From the NCBI GenBank assembly GCA_027062325.1, contig JAMOTN010000025.1, forward strand, positions 1 through 45,695: 45,695 nt of DNA, in the 5' to 3' direction. Under the pieces are notes generated by a model. That model was not told the DNA's origin. It searched no databases and saw only the letters and a program-made list of their open reading frames with translations. Made by a program: the position numbers and the translations under genes. Source of the DNA: a bacterium (GTDB taxonomy: Bacteria; JAMOTN01). Positions 20,144-29,420 of the stretch are shown one piece after another (the first letter of the stretch is position 1; every line of letters begins with the position of its first letter).

Positions 20144-20962
20144 ATGCAATCTATAAAATATTGCGAGACCTCCAAACTCACTGATACAACCTATGTTGTA
20201 AAGGCTGCCCTGCCCTGTAGGTTTGCAAAGCCAAGGGTGGGGCAGTTTTTAATTGTAGCTACTCAAAACACAGAGCGCATCCCCGTCACACCACTCTGGC
20301 TAGAAGAAGCGGAAGGAAAAATTCATTTCATTGTGGAAGTGGTAGGGGCATCAACTTATCAATTCATAGAAGATTTAAAGAATGGACTTTCTATAACTTC
20401 CCTGATGAAGGCTGGTAAACCAAATAATCTTCACGGAAAAATCCTTTTTATAGTTTCTCCAATTGCTGTAGGGGTCGCATCTTATGCAATACAAAATAGT
20501 GACATTAAAGACTATTACCTTGTTGTTGCATCAAGAAGTGAGAAGTACAGATCCATTTACTCCTATTTGACTAATTTCATTTCTGAAAACAAATCATTCT
20601 TTCACTGTGATCAAGATAGGAATCTTTCTAAAACTTTGGGTGAGTTAAAAGATACCATAAGCTTTTCTCCTGATATTGTTATGCTGGCAGGAAGTCCTAG
20701 TATGATGCGCTTTTCATTTGAAACATTGAAAACCGTATTTCCAAACTCAAAATTCGTTGCCTCATTAAATCCGATAATGCTTGATGGAACTGGTATGTGT
20801 GGTGCATGCCGAGTAGAAGTGGCAGGTGAAGTGAAGTTTGCCTGTAAAGATGGTCCAGATTTCTTAGCAGAAGATATAAACTGGGACAATCTGATAGAGA
20901 GACAGAAATTCTACACATCCGAGGAAGAAGAAGCTAAGAGGCAGTTAATACTTGAGAACTAA
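20144..20962 (+). CDS. NfnA/SudB-like iron-sulfur flavoprotein subunit with a degenerate NAD-binding site
   Basis: 272 residues, small subunit of the NADH-dependent ferredoxin:NADP+ oxidoreductase or sulfide dehydrogenase family. The C-terminal [2Fe-2S] site is intact: the Asp-containing segment LDGTGMCGACR plus a later Cys (KFACKDGPDF), at about 223-247, followed by the typical NWDNLIERQKFY. FAD-binding RIPVT is retained (about 44-48). The nucleotide-binding GGGVGIAP found in the family is replaced by SPIAVGVASY (about 107), so NAD(H) binding may be lost or changed. GGAGAT is 18 bases from the ATG, far for a ribosome site, and a stop codon (TAA) lies in frame just upstream. Confidence 0.75.
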   Translation: MQSIKYCETSKLTDTTYVVKAALPCRFAKPRVGQFLIVATQNTERIPVTPLWLEEAEGKIHFIVEVVGASTYQFIEDLKNGLSITSLMKAGKPNNLHGKILFIVSPIAVGVASYAIQNSDIKDYYLVVASRSEKYRSIYSYLTNFISENKSFFHCDQDRNLSKTLGELKDTISFSPDIVMLAGSPSMMRFSFETLKTVFPNSKFVASLNPIMLDGTGMCGACRVEVAGEVKFACKDGPDFLAEDINWDNLIERQKFYTSEEEEAKRQLILEN

Positions 20963-20978
20963 CGTTGGAGGGGAGCAG

Positions 20979-22322
20979 ATGAGATTCCCTGATAAGCTAT
21001 ACCTTGCTGAACTAGATCCAAACGAGCGAATCGAAAATTTTGCAGAAGTTACTCGATCCGTTACTCTTTCACAAGTACAACAAGAAGCTGCAAGATGCCT
21101 TTCGTGTAAGAGCAAACCATGTTCCACAAATTGCCCCATCCACACTAAAATTCCAGAGATAATCCGTTTAATTAAGAACAACTCTTTGAAAGAGGCAACT
21201 TTACTTCTTCTTAAAGATAATCCTCTTCCTGCTATAACTGGACGTGTATGTCCTCAAGAAAGATACTGCGAAGGAAACTGTGTTTTAGCCAAAAACAGCA
21301 TCTCATTCGGAGCAATTGAGCGTTTTTTAGGAGATAAACTTCTCTTAGAAAGCACTATTTCTCCTGAAGAGTTAAAGCCGAAGGAATTAAGCTCTAAAAA
21401 AATTTCGGTTGCTATAATTGGCTCAGGTCCAGCCGGATTATCTTCGGCATTTTTTCTAACCTTGAATGGAGCGGAAGTAGCAGTATTTGAAGCCTTGGAT
21501 AAAGTAGGAGGCGTTTTAAGATACGGTATCCCAGAATTCAGACTCCCAAAAATGATCCTTGACTTACAAATTTCTTTCTTAGAAGAGTTAGGTGTGCAAT
21601 TTTTCACATCCTGCAGGATTGAAAAAGAAGACCTTGAAAAACTTGTTGAAGAATTTGATTACATTATAATGGCAACCGGAGCTGGCTTACCACGCCTTAT
21701 TGATATTCCCGGGATAAACTCGCCGCGTGTTATAACTGCCAATGAACTCCTATTCCGAGTAAACTACATGGAGGCTTACAAGTTCCCCGAAAAGCTCACC
21801 CCTGTCAAAAGGCCTGCTTCAGAATTACGAGATAAGGTGCATGCAGTTGTAGTTGGCGCAGGCAACACTGCCATGGATGCTGCAAGAGTCTTAAGACGAC
21901 TTGGCTACAAGGTCATTGTCGCTTATAGGCGCAGCATTTCAGAGTCTCGTGCACGTTACGCTGAGATAACCCATGCCATGGAAGAAGGAGTCAAATTTAA
22001 AGAGTACGTAGTTCCTGTAAAAGTATCATCAACTAATGATCCGATACACCCTCTCAAGATAACACTTGCTAAAACCAAAGTTGAGGGGAAGAAAGTTATT
22101 ACTCTTGAGAAAACTGAGACTCTTTATGCCTCACTTATGGTACTTGCAATTGGTTCACGCCGCAACTTCATAGAGGGAACAAGGGACTGGATAAAAGATT
22201 TTTCAACCAAAACAACCCAGTCACGAATCTTCGCAGCAGGAGATATAATAAGAGGCGCTGCCACTGTTATCGAGGCAGTCGCTGACGGTAAACGCTGTGC
22301 CGAACAGGTGTTAGAGAGGTAA
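20979..22322 (+). CDS. NfnB/glutamate synthase small-subunit-like NADPH oxidoreductase
   Basis: 447 residues from the ATG at 20979 (GGAGGGG five bases upstream). A TTG 27 bases earlier extends the frame but overlaps the preceding gene. N-terminal Cys ligands for [4Fe-4S] clusters are complete (CLSC, then CSTNCPIH near 35-45; GRVCPQERYCEGNC near 86-99). The FAD dinucleotide fold is IGSGPAGL (about 146-153). The NADP fold is VVGAGNTAMDAARVLRRLG (about 288-306). It should accept or donate electrons at NADP(H) and pairs with the preceding subunit 16 bp upstream. A related sulfide dehydrogenase (SudA) or a stand-alone glutamate synthase beta-like role is possible. Confidence 0.85.
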   Translation: MRFPDKLYLAELDPNERIENFAEVTRSVTLSQVQQEAARCLSCKSKPCSTNCPIHTKIPEIIRLIKNNSLKEATLLLLKDNPLPAITGRVCPQERYCEGNCVLAKNSISFGAIERFLGDKLLLESTISPEELKPKELSSKKISVAIIGSGPAGLSSAFFLTLNGAEVAVFEALDKVGGVLRYGIPEFRLPKMILDLQISFLEELGVQFFTSCRIEKEDLEKLVEEFDYIIMATGAGLPRLIDIPGINSPRVITANELLFRVNYMEAYKFPEKLTPVKRPASELRDKVHAVVVGAGNTAMDAARVLRRLGYKVIVAYRRSISESRARYAEITHAMEEGVKFKEYVVPVKVSSTNDPIHPLKITLAKTKVEGKKVITLEKTETLYASLMVLAIGSRRNFIEGTRDWIKDFSTKTTQSRIFAAGDIIRGAATVIEAVADGKRCAEQVLER

Positions 22323-22345
22323 AATTGCCATTGCCAATCAACCTT

Positions 22346-23887
22346 TTACCTCCTCTTGCCCCTTTTTCTATCATTATGCCGTTCATGCCGTCTAAAACTA
22401 TTCCTATTCCCAATTCTTGCATTTTGATTATTCTTGTACTCTCTTTCCTCCAATCTTCTTTTTTCCTCAACCAATGCAGTTACAAACTCCAGCATATTAA
22501 GAAAGTCCTTTACTTCTCTTTTTTCCGCTAAGGAAACTATTTTAGATAATACATTTGCTCCTCTATTTTCCATAATCTTCTTTAAAAAGTGATCTACCAC
22601 TAAGACAGAAAATCTTTCCTTATCCTCCTTTGTCCAATTAAGCTTATACACTCTATCATGAACAGTTATCAACATCTTAATCAAACTTTTAGCTGTGTCC
22701 TCCATCTTTTTTCCAACATTTAAGGACATAATTCTATTTCTTAACTTCTGCAAATTCATATTCCGCCAATCCTCGTAAAATGACGCCACATCAAATCTAT
22801 CATCCATTTTTATTTCGATAAGCGAAGCTATCCACGTAATCCTTGGCTCTGGTGGAGTAAATTTCACTTTTCCCGTTAAATCCAACACCCCAAAGCCGTA
22901 AGTCTTTTTTCCTAAGCTATATTTCCATATCGTCTTGGGCAATTTTTCCATACTTATCCTACGATTTTTCCTGTAATAAGGGTACTCCCTTCTCGCATCT
23001 ATCTTTTCATCTCTTATCTCCTCTAAAAATACGCTTTTGGCTGCCACTCCCGTCCCAAATCCACTAATCAAATAGTAGCCTATAGGTTGTTCAAATAACC
23101 ATCCAACACTCTCTCCCATACTTTCATCCAACCTCAATCCAAAAACATCAAAATACCAAAGTGCCAGTAATTTCAATACCCCTTCTAAACTCGACAGATC
23201 TAAAGCCGCCACTTTTTTAGGATAATTTTCTTTTAAATCCTTAATCTGTTTTTTCATTTCTGAAGAACCCAGGATCTTTTCTTTTATAAATAAAAATAAA
23301 ATTTCATCCATCTCAACGATCAACTTAACAGGACTTCTAGTAGCAATAAAGTAATAATTTTGCCTTATCCTTTTTTTTCTAGTTGCCTCAGCACTAAAGT
23401 TTATATACTTTGCAGGATTTTCTTCAATACTTACTTTTACAAACTTCCCTATTTTGTTTAAATTGTCTTTTCCCAACCGCTCTAGCCTCACTACATCCTC
23501 ATTCCTTCCACTCATCTCAGCAAATTCTAAAACCTTATCGTAAAACACCTTTCCTACTTTCTCAAACAATTTATTAAGCCTTCTACCCCTAAACTTACTA
23601 AAATCAATTTTGTTGAACATCCCCGCAAATTTTGCTGCAGCAAATATGGTAGTTATAAACGCCCCTTTTATCTCTGTAGCCGGTATATACTTCATGTAAG
23701 CATATCTTTTAGGATCTGTTGCACTCAAAACTTTCTTAATAAACTCTATGTCAAAATTATCGCTTTTCTCAATCTTTTCCACCACAGCCGATAGCCAATC
23801 CGCAAATATCCCTTCCTTTCCTTTACTCTTAAAACAGAAAGGAGTAGCTGTCGTTACATTAAACTCTGCTCGCAACCACTTAACCAT
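22346..23887 (-). CDS. csm5: Csm5-like RAMP protein of the type III CRISPR complex
   Basis: 513 residues, longer than the usual 350-420 for Csm5. The segment KYIPATEIKGAFITTIF (about 66-82) is the Csm5/RAMP counterpart of YIPGSSIKGAIR. A YFIATRSPVKL stretch near 180-190 and a later glycine-containing strand support a two-RAMP fold. Csm5 normally caps the crRNA 3' end of the complex. The last 40 residues are a basic, low-complexity tail (RRHERHNDRKRGKRR) not typical of the family, perhaps RNA-binding. It is third in the minus-strand arm, 28 bp after csm3. It converges on nfnB with 23 bp between stops and no obvious terminator. Start ATG with GGGAGGAG. Confidence 0.75.
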   Translation of the reverse strand: MVKWLRAEFNVTTATPFCFKSKGKEGIFADWLSAVVEKIEKSDNFDIEFIKKVLSATDPKRYAYMKYIPATEIKGAFITTIFAAAKFAGMFNKIDFSKFRGRRLNKLFEKVGKVFYDKVLEFAEMSGRNEDVVRLERLGKDNLNKIGKFVKVSIEENPAKYINFSAEATRKKRIRQNYYFIATRSPVKLIVEMDEILFLFIKEKILGSSEMKKQIKDLKENYPKKVAALDLSSLEGVLKLLALWYFDVFGLRLDESMGESVGWLFEQPIGYYLISGFGTGVAAKSVFLEEIRDEKIDARREYPYYRKNRRISMEKLPKTIWKYSLGKKTYGFGVLDLTGKVKFTPPEPRITWIASLIEIKMDDRFDVASFYEDWRNMNLQKLRNRIMSLNVGKKMEDTAKSLIKMLITVHDRVYKLNWTKEDKERFSVLVVDHFLKKIMENRGANVLSKIVSLAEKREVKDFLNMLEFVTALVEEKRRLEEREYKNNQNARIGNRNSFRRHERHNDRKRGKRR

Positions 23888-23915
23888 ATAAACTCCTCCC
23901 AGTAGCTATAATCCA

Positions 23916-24566
23916 CTACTCTACAACCACACTTTCATTCACTTTACTAAACCTAACTCTTCCATAACCTCTACTACCACTTCCACCAAGGTAGTCACTT
24001 TCTACCAACTTCAACCCCTCATCCACCAGAGAAAGCAGACTCTTTTCATCATCTCCTTCAAATACCTTGACGAGAATCTTTCCTCTAAACACGCTACCAG
24101 CAGCAACTCTCTCCATTATCCTAGGTCCAGCACCAGAAACTGTCCCAGTAATTCTATCTATGGAAACCTCCGTCTTTTCTTCCAATTTATAGTTTACAGG
24201 CATGAAGTCTTCAACAATTATGCGAGTAGGCGCAATTTCTTTCATATTTTTACCATCCTTATCTCCTGCAGAAACTCCAAATAATTTCAGAAAACTTTTT
24301 AATTTTTCATCACTTCCATCTTTTAATACACTTAAATCAGCCGGTTTCCCATCCTTGCTCCAACCATACTTTAGTTCTAATAAAGATCTCATCTTTCCTT
24401 TCAAACTTGAACCGGGAATGTAAGGTTCTCCATCCAGCGGATTTTTTACGACCGGATTATCTATTCCTCCTATTCTCTCTTCAGTTCCACCCGCTCCTAT
24501 ATGCAAACCCGTTAAAATTTCAACATCATATATCAACTCTAAAACTTTCTTTAATTTCTTACCCAC
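23916..24566 (-). CDS. csm3: Csm3, backbone RAMP and target-RNA nuclease subunit
   Basis: 216 residues, the usual Csm3 length. It has the canonical GLHIGAGG start, GGIDNPV with D36 matching the catalytic Asp33 of S. thermophilus Csm3, PYIPGSSLKGKMRSLLE (about 48-64), VSIDRITG and the C-terminal glycine-rich SGSRGYGRVRF. It polymerises along the crRNA and cleaves target RNA at 6-nt intervals. Second gene of the minus arm after csm2 (54 bp gap). A divergent second copy is at 29421-30086. Confidence 0.95.
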   Translation of the reverse strand: MGKKLKKVLELIYDVEILTGLHIGAGGTEERIGGIDNPVVKNPLDGEPYIPGSSLKGKMRSLLELKYGWSKDGKPADLSVLKDGSDEKLKSFLKLFGVSAGDKDGKNMKEIAPTRIIVEDFMPVNYKLEEKTEVSIDRITGTVSGAGPRIMERVAAGSVFRGKILVKVFEGDDEKSLLSLVDEGLKLVESDYLGGSGSRGYGRVRFSKVNESVVVE

Positions 24567-24620
24567 AACCTTTCGCCTCCTCTTTCACTAGTTTTATCTT
24601 ATTGTTTTATCGCAAGTCTT

Positions 24621-25043
24621 TTACGAAGATCTTTTTCTCTTTCCATCTCTTTCCTTTTCAGAAAGTAGGACATAACTTACCTCTAAAACATCTACCTTGT
24701 TTCTCAACCAGTTTTCAAACTCTGCCAAACTTCCCAAAGTCAATAAATCCTTTTCCCACATTTCAAACTTTTTCAATAACTTGTCTATTTCTCCATTTTC
24801 TCCTTTTTTGTCTTTTCTAACCATGTTATATCTCACTCTATACAGCCCTATAACAAGCTCTTTTTTCCAATCGTTAAGTTTCTCTCCCACTTTCTTTTCC
24901 TTTTCTACTTCATACAACTTTGCCAAAAAGATATTATAAAGCTTTCTCAACTGCCTATTACCAACTTCTTCACTTTCAAAAAACTTTGACAACTCCTCTG
25001 CCTCATCTCTAACCCTCTTCCACTCCTCACTCACTCTTACCAC
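24621..25043 (-). CDS. csm2: Csm2, small helical subunit of the type III complex
   Basis: 140 residues, all helical and strongly charged, as expected for Csm2 (small subunit lining the crRNA-target duplex). The NRQLRKLYNIFLAKLYEVE segment (about 29-47) resembles the SQLRKFY region of Csm2. Position at the head of the minus arm, directly before csm3, supports the call. It lies divergent to cas6 across a 96-bp shared promoter region. Sequence similarity in this family is weak, so identification leans on context. Confidence 0.75.
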   Translation of the reverse strand: MVRVSEEWKRVRDEAEELSKFFESEEVGNRQLRKLYNIFLAKLYEVEKEKKVGEKLNDWKKELVIGLYRVRYNMVRKDKKGENGEIDKLLKKFEMWEKDLLTLGSLAEFENWLRNKVDVLEVSYVLLSEKERDGKRKRSS

Positions 25044-25139
25044 CTCACTTGCATTAACACTTTGATTGTAATTTAACTTTCAGATTATTTGTATAGTGTG
25101 CTAATATTATAACAAACCACCCCAACGGAGGTAATTAAT
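25044..25139. promoter_or_regulatory. Shared divergent promoter region of the two CRISPR effector arms
   Basis: 96 bp between csm2 and cas6. TATTAT and TAATAT occur on the plus strand near 25103-25113, and TATAAT on the minus strand near 25107-25112, so -10 elements overlap in opposite directions. No good -35 was found for either side. GGAGGT at 25127-25132 is the cas6 ribosome site. Joint regulation of both arms is likely from the geometry. Confidence 0.5.
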
Positions 25140-25979
25140 TTGGCAAATCAAACCATTAGCATTTACAGGATAAAATTTGAAAAAATTTTCAACAAATTTG
25201 AAAATTGGCGGTGGAATTTACACTCACGCTTAGGAATTGCTTTAAAATCTACATTTTGTCAAATCAAAAAAGCAAGTCCTAAGGAGTGTAGGAATTGCTT
25301 TAGAAAAATTTTTTGCCCAGTCGCTCAAATATTTTTTAGAAATTGGATAAGTGGAAAAATACCACCGCTTCCTTTAAGGTTCTCTACAACCCCCAACTCA
25401 AACAACTCATTGTACCTTTTTGAATACGAACCCGGCACTGCAAAATTAACATTTGAAGCTCTCAAAACATTTGAAAGCGAAGATTTTAAAGTGGTTTCTA
25501 TGAGAAAAGTTTTTTCATTCTCTCCAGAAATTCTCTTAGATCACCACTCTCAACTTATAGAGTTTGCTACGAAACTTCTAAAAATCAAACTTTCGAATCC
25601 ATTTTCTTTTAAAATCTCAAATATATGCCTTCCTAAAAGCACTTCACAGGATATAAATTCTATAAAAGAATTGCTTTCCAGCCTTACTTATAATAAAACT
25701 AGAATAATTCTGCTATTCATGGGTATTTGGGAGGACTTTAAAGAACATTCTTTTAACCTTAAAGACTTTACCAACTACGTAGAAACAATGAACTTCTCAA
25801 TATCCACACTTCAAGTTTTTTCTCACAGAAACCAGAACTTCATAACCTATCCAGTTTTAAATTGTGAAATATCTTTTTCAGAATTCAACAACGAAGTTGC
25901 AAAATTTTTAATCTGCGCCAAAGTGTTCGGTTCTGGTAAGATGTCATCGGTGTACTCGGATGTTACAGTTATAAATTAA
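25140..25979 (+). CDS. cas6: Cas6-type pre-crRNA endoribonuclease
   Basis: 279 residues. The N-terminal HSRLGIALKSTFCQ (about 28-41, containing a His that is a candidate catalytic residue) is followed by CRNC and CP (about 52-64), a pattern seen in the PF10040-type Cas6 that precedes Cas10. The C-terminal GSGKMSSVYSD is a weak version of the glycine-rich RAMP loop. It would cut repeats in the crRNA precursor; the array is elsewhere. The start is TTG at 25140 with GGAGGT seven bases upstream, the only well-placed site. First gene of the plus-strand arm. Confidence 0.75.
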   Translation: MANQTISIYRIKFEKIFNKFENWRWNLHSRLGIALKSTFCQIKKASPKECRNCFRKIFCPVAQIFFRNWISGKIPPLPLRFSTTPNSNNSLYLFEYEPGTAKLTFEALKTFESEDFKVVSMRKVFSFSPEILLDHHSQLIEFATKLLKIKLSNPFSFKISNICLPKSTSQDINSIKELLSSLTYNKTRIILLFMGIWEDFKEHSFNLKDFTNYVETMNFSISTLQVFSHRNQNFITYPVLNCEISFSEFNNEVAKFLICAKVFGSGKMSSVYSDVTVIN

Positions 25980-25998
25980 AAATGGGAGGAGAGTAAAG

Positions 25999-28263
25999 GT
26001 GTCACTTAAAAACTTGGTAACCCAGGCTCTAAAACTTCTAGAATCAACAACTATAAAAGAAACTACTGACATTTTTCAAGCCCTAAAACTCCCTGTAATC
26101 ACCTATAATATGGAAAATTTAGACTCCATTTTTCCACACGTTTTTGAAAATATAGAAAGGTTATGGTTTGAACGTATTTTATGGCTTGACGGAGCTGAAA
26201 AAATCATTATTGGAAAACTAGATGTATCTGGAATACAACGTTTCTTAAGTGAGGTCCTAGTCTCAAAAGCTATGTCCACAATGAAAATTCGAAGCGAACT
26301 CTTGGAATTTTTGGAAAGTCTTTTTCTCTACTCCCTGGCAGAAAGCATAAATCTTATATTTGGTAAAGGCACTGCAAAGGTAATGGCTGTAGGGGCTGGA
26401 AAAGGCGACATATTCATCAAAGTCAGTGATGAAGACATATCACTCAAAGCAGAGATTACAAACCTTATCGCAGAAAATTTAATTCTCTCAATAAACTCCA
26501 GATTATACAGCTTTTTCGGAGTAAGGTGCCCAATTTTCATATTTGCACTTAGTAAAACTCCAATCGATCTTTCTTCCAAACTTTCTTCAAATGAAGAAAA
26601 GCTGTTAGATTCCTTTAAAATCTTAGAAAGTAAGAAAAATGTTAAGTGGAATCTAGTTGGTTTTGAAAAAACTTACTCAGAGTTTAACAATTCAACATCC
26701 AATTCAACAATTTGCGAATACACATACGAGACTATCAGTTGCTGTAAAAGATGTAAAAAATTTTTCTCAATCAATGAACTTCCAGAAAACAAAGACAAAG
26801 AGTTATGTATAGGATGTAATCTAATCGACAGTTTCAAGAAAGCAAGTCAAAACATAGACCCAACTTTAGCTCGAACCTCAACTATTATGATCGAGTTTAA
26901 TAATAACTCACTTACTATCAAACCTTTTGATAACCAAAGCGAAAATCGCTTACTCCAAAAGGTTACAGAGTTCATTTTAGGGTCAGGGATTACTATTCAA
27001 CTACCGGAAAATTTGTCTATCCATTCAACTTTTTCCAGAACAACTCGCTTTGCAATTTGCTGGGTTACTTCTAGAAACATTGAAAGTCTGGATTCTCTAA
27101 ACAAAACCAATCTAGATAATATCCACTGGATGATGTATAATGATGGCTCAATCTACGCAAAAATTCCAAATACAAAGAAATACCACTATGTATCTCTTCA
27201 AGATTTGGTTAACACTACTTTGAAAAGCCTGAACAAGAAAAACTCTTATATAGCTTTTGCTAAAAGCGATATAGATTCTTTCGGTAAAATTTTCGCATTT
27301 TCATTAAAAAACGCTTTCAAATCTCAAATTAACTCCTCAACAAGAGAATACTTCAAGATAGCTTTTTCTCTATCATATTACATTGAATATTTTGTGAAAA
27401 TTTTAACCTCTCAAGTTATTGAAGACCCCTCTGTCTTTCTAGATCACCTTATAAAAATCACATCTTCATCTGAAGAATTCACTAATTTGATAAAGCAGCT
27501 CAAAGATATTTTTAATGTCATACAAGAGTTTCCAAACAATGAATATTCTCTTCACGTTCATATCTTATATGCAGGTGGAGATGATATAACGCTGGTTGGT
27601 AGATTTTTAGATGTAATACTTGCTGTGATGCTTATATGGCTATTATTTAAGTTATATACTCACAACACTCTAGGATTTTCAACTGGAGTTTCCATTGATA
27701 AAGCAACCTTCCCTTTCTATCTTCTGAATAAAAGATCTTCAAAATTAGAAGAGACTGCTAAAAATATAATTAAATACCTTGCTAAACAGCATGCGCTTTC
27801 CATTAACACATCTTCTAAACCTATTCTAAAAGACGCAATTGCAATAGATACAGTTTCTCTATTTGAAAAAGGCTCAATCTGTTTATTTAAACAGGACATT
27901 TTATCTCAACTTCCAATTACATTTTCACGCTTCATAGAATTAGAAAGTGGTTTTATTAAACGCATAGCTAAAATTCAAAAGCTTATTAACTATCCAGAAA
28001 AAGACATAAGTCTACTTGAACTTTTCAAAGAATATATGCGTCTCGAATACTACATAATCAGAAAAGAAAAGGCAGACTCAGCTCTCGTTGAAACTTATTC
28101 AAAAATTAAAAATACATTTACAATTAGTAAAGACGAATTTTTATCTTATTCTAACTACAAACGTTGGGCTTCCATATTTCTTGCTTGTAAATTAGCATAT
28201 GAAACTAAAAAAATCATCAATAAAACAGCTGAAGAAAATTCATCTGAAGTTCAGGAGGGCTAA
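25999..28263 (+). CDS. cas10: Cas10/Csm1, cyclic oligoadenylate synthase without an HD domain
   Basis: 754 residues. First palm-like domain begins early (GKLDVSGIQRFLSE near 73-86; AGKGDIFIKV near 132-141). A zinc ribbon has CKRC and CIGC (about 250-275). The second palm has the cyclase motif GGDD at residues 526-529, and a helical C-terminal domain follows. Only about 70 residues precede the first palm, with no HD motif, so the N-terminal ssDNA nuclease found in most Csm1/Cas10 is absent. Expected activity: target-RNA-triggered synthesis of cyclic oligoadenylates. GTG start, with GGGAGGAG upstream; csm4 begins 2 bp after the stop, indicating coupling. Confidence 0.93.
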   Translation: MSLKNLVTQALKLLESTTIKETTDIFQALKLPVITYNMENLDSIFPHVFENIERLWFERILWLDGAEKIIIGKLDVSGIQRFLSEVLVSKAMSTMKIRSELLEFLESLFLYSLAESINLIFGKGTAKVMAVGAGKGDIFIKVSDEDISLKAEITNLIAENLILSINSRLYSFFGVRCPIFIFALSKTPIDLSSKLSSNEEKLLDSFKILESKKNVKWNLVGFEKTYSEFNNSTSNSTICEYTYETISCCKRCKKFFSINELPENKDKELCIGCNLIDSFKKASQNIDPTLARTSTIMIEFNNNSLTIKPFDNQSENRLLQKVTEFILGSGITIQLPENLSIHSTFSRTTRFAICWVTSRNIESLDSLNKTNLDNIHWMMYNDGSIYAKIPNTKKYHYVSLQDLVNTTLKSLNKKNSYIAFAKSDIDSFGKIFAFSLKNAFKSQINSSTREYFKIAFSLSYYIEYFVKILTSQVIEDPSVFLDHLIKITSSSEEFTNLIKQLKDIFNVIQEFPNNEYSLHVHILYAGGDDITLVGRFLDVILAVMLIWLLFKLYTHNTLGFSTGVSIDKATFPFYLLNKRSSKLEETAKNIIKYLAKQHALSINTSSKPILKDAIAIDTVSLFEKGSICLFKQDILSQLPITFSRFIELESGFIKRIAKIQKLINYPEKDISLLELFKEYMRLEYYIIRKEKADSALVETYSKIKNTFTISKDEFLSYSNYKRWASIFLACKLAYETKKIINKTAEENSSEVQEG

Positions 28264-28265
28264 GT

Positions 28266-29405
28266 ATGAAGTCTGATATGATAGCATTAGTAGTTAAGTT
28301 ACCGTTCAAGAAAGTAAGATTCGGATACGTTGAAGACGAACCTTACAAAATATACAGTGAAGTAATTCCATCAGACCGCTTATGGGGAAATATCATTTAC
28401 AACTCTTTTCTCACTCTAGATGAAAAACTAGCAAATGAATTGATCAACTCCATGTATATATCCACTGCTTTTTTATATAATGAAGACACACTATTTATCC
28501 CACACTTTCCAAATGAGAAACTTATAAAGTTTGCAATAACTAAGGAACTTCTTGCTCCAAAGGATATTAAAAAACTTCGTTGGTTTCCCTTGAATAAATT
28601 CAAAGAATATATAAACCTCGATCCAAAAGCAAGCTCTCAGAAAGTTAAAAAATGGATTGAAGAAGAGTGGGCATACATAAGTGAAATGACAGAGAAAGAA
28701 TTTTACTCTGTAAAAACTGAAACCAATGCTAAATTGCCGTATCTTGGAGAAACTTCGGAGTTTGTCGCTTCTCCTTTCCACTTTAGTTGGGTGGAGTTCT
28801 CAAAAAATTCTGGTTATTGGTCTCTTATAATTCTCGATCCCTCATCATCAGATGTGGAAGTCTCTAAATTAGTCGACACTCTAATTAAGGTATTGGAATT
28901 TTCTTCGAAAGTTGGTCTAGGAAGCGATACATCTTTAGGCTTTGGTAAGTTTGAATTTAATGAAGAAAATATCTATCAACTTGAATGTAAAATTGAAAAT
29001 AATCTTACAAAACCCACAAATCTTTTTCTTATATCGCGAACCATGCTAGAGAATATAAACACATTAACTCAAAACAAGAAAATTACTCCTACAAAACTTG
29101 AGGTAGACATATCAACCGGTTGGACTAAAGGGTTATTTGACGAGGAGAAAACATCTTTTGCATATAGAAAAATTCCACTTCCCGTATACCGTGAAGGCTG
29201 TGTATGGAAACTCAACTCTATACCAGAAAAATTCCACATTGCCAGAATTAAAAGTGCTCCCTCAGAAGTGGAATTTTTGAAAGATCTCGGCATATTCATA
29301 CTGCCAGTTTTTTGGAAAGAACATATCTCAGAAAATCCTCATTCAATTTACAGAAACTTATCAATGTTAGCTTTCTTTACGATAGATCAAGAAATAGACA
29401 ATTAA
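28266..29405 (+). CDS. csm4: Csm4, crRNA 5'-handle-binding RAMP protein
   Basis: 379 residues. Csm4 features: N-terminal ALVVKLPFKKVRFGY strand, EVIPSDRLWGNI segment near residues 38-49, and the glycine-rich KVGLGSDTSLGFGKF near 214-228. It contacts Cas10 and the 5' tag of the crRNA. It follows cas10 with a 2-bp gap, and its ribosome site CAGGAGG lies inside the end of cas10. Length and order fit type III-A. Confidence 0.9.
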   Translation: MKSDMIALVVKLPFKKVRFGYVEDEPYKIYSEVIPSDRLWGNIIYNSFLTLDEKLANELINSMYISTAFLYNEDTLFIPHFPNEKLIKFAITKELLAPKDIKKLRWFPLNKFKEYINLDPKASSQKVKKWIEEEWAYISEMTEKEFYSVKTETNAKLPYLGETSEFVASPFHFSWVEFSKNSGYWSLIILDPSSSDVEVSKLVDTLIKVLEFSSKVGLGSDTSLGFGKFEFNEENIYQLECKIENNLTKPTNLFLISRTMLENINTLTQNKKITPTKLEVDISTGWTKGLFDEEKTSFAYRKIPLPVYREGCVWKLNSIPEKFHIARIKSAPSEVEFLKDLGIFILPVFWKEHISENPHSIYRNLSMLAFFTIDQEIDN

Positions 29406-29420
29406 TAAGGGGTGAAAAAT

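Noticed and set aside
24407-24939. Plus-strand frames opposite csm2 and csm3
   Set aside because: Phe/Ser/Leu-rich translations antisense to clear CRISPR genes; no ribosome site or family features.
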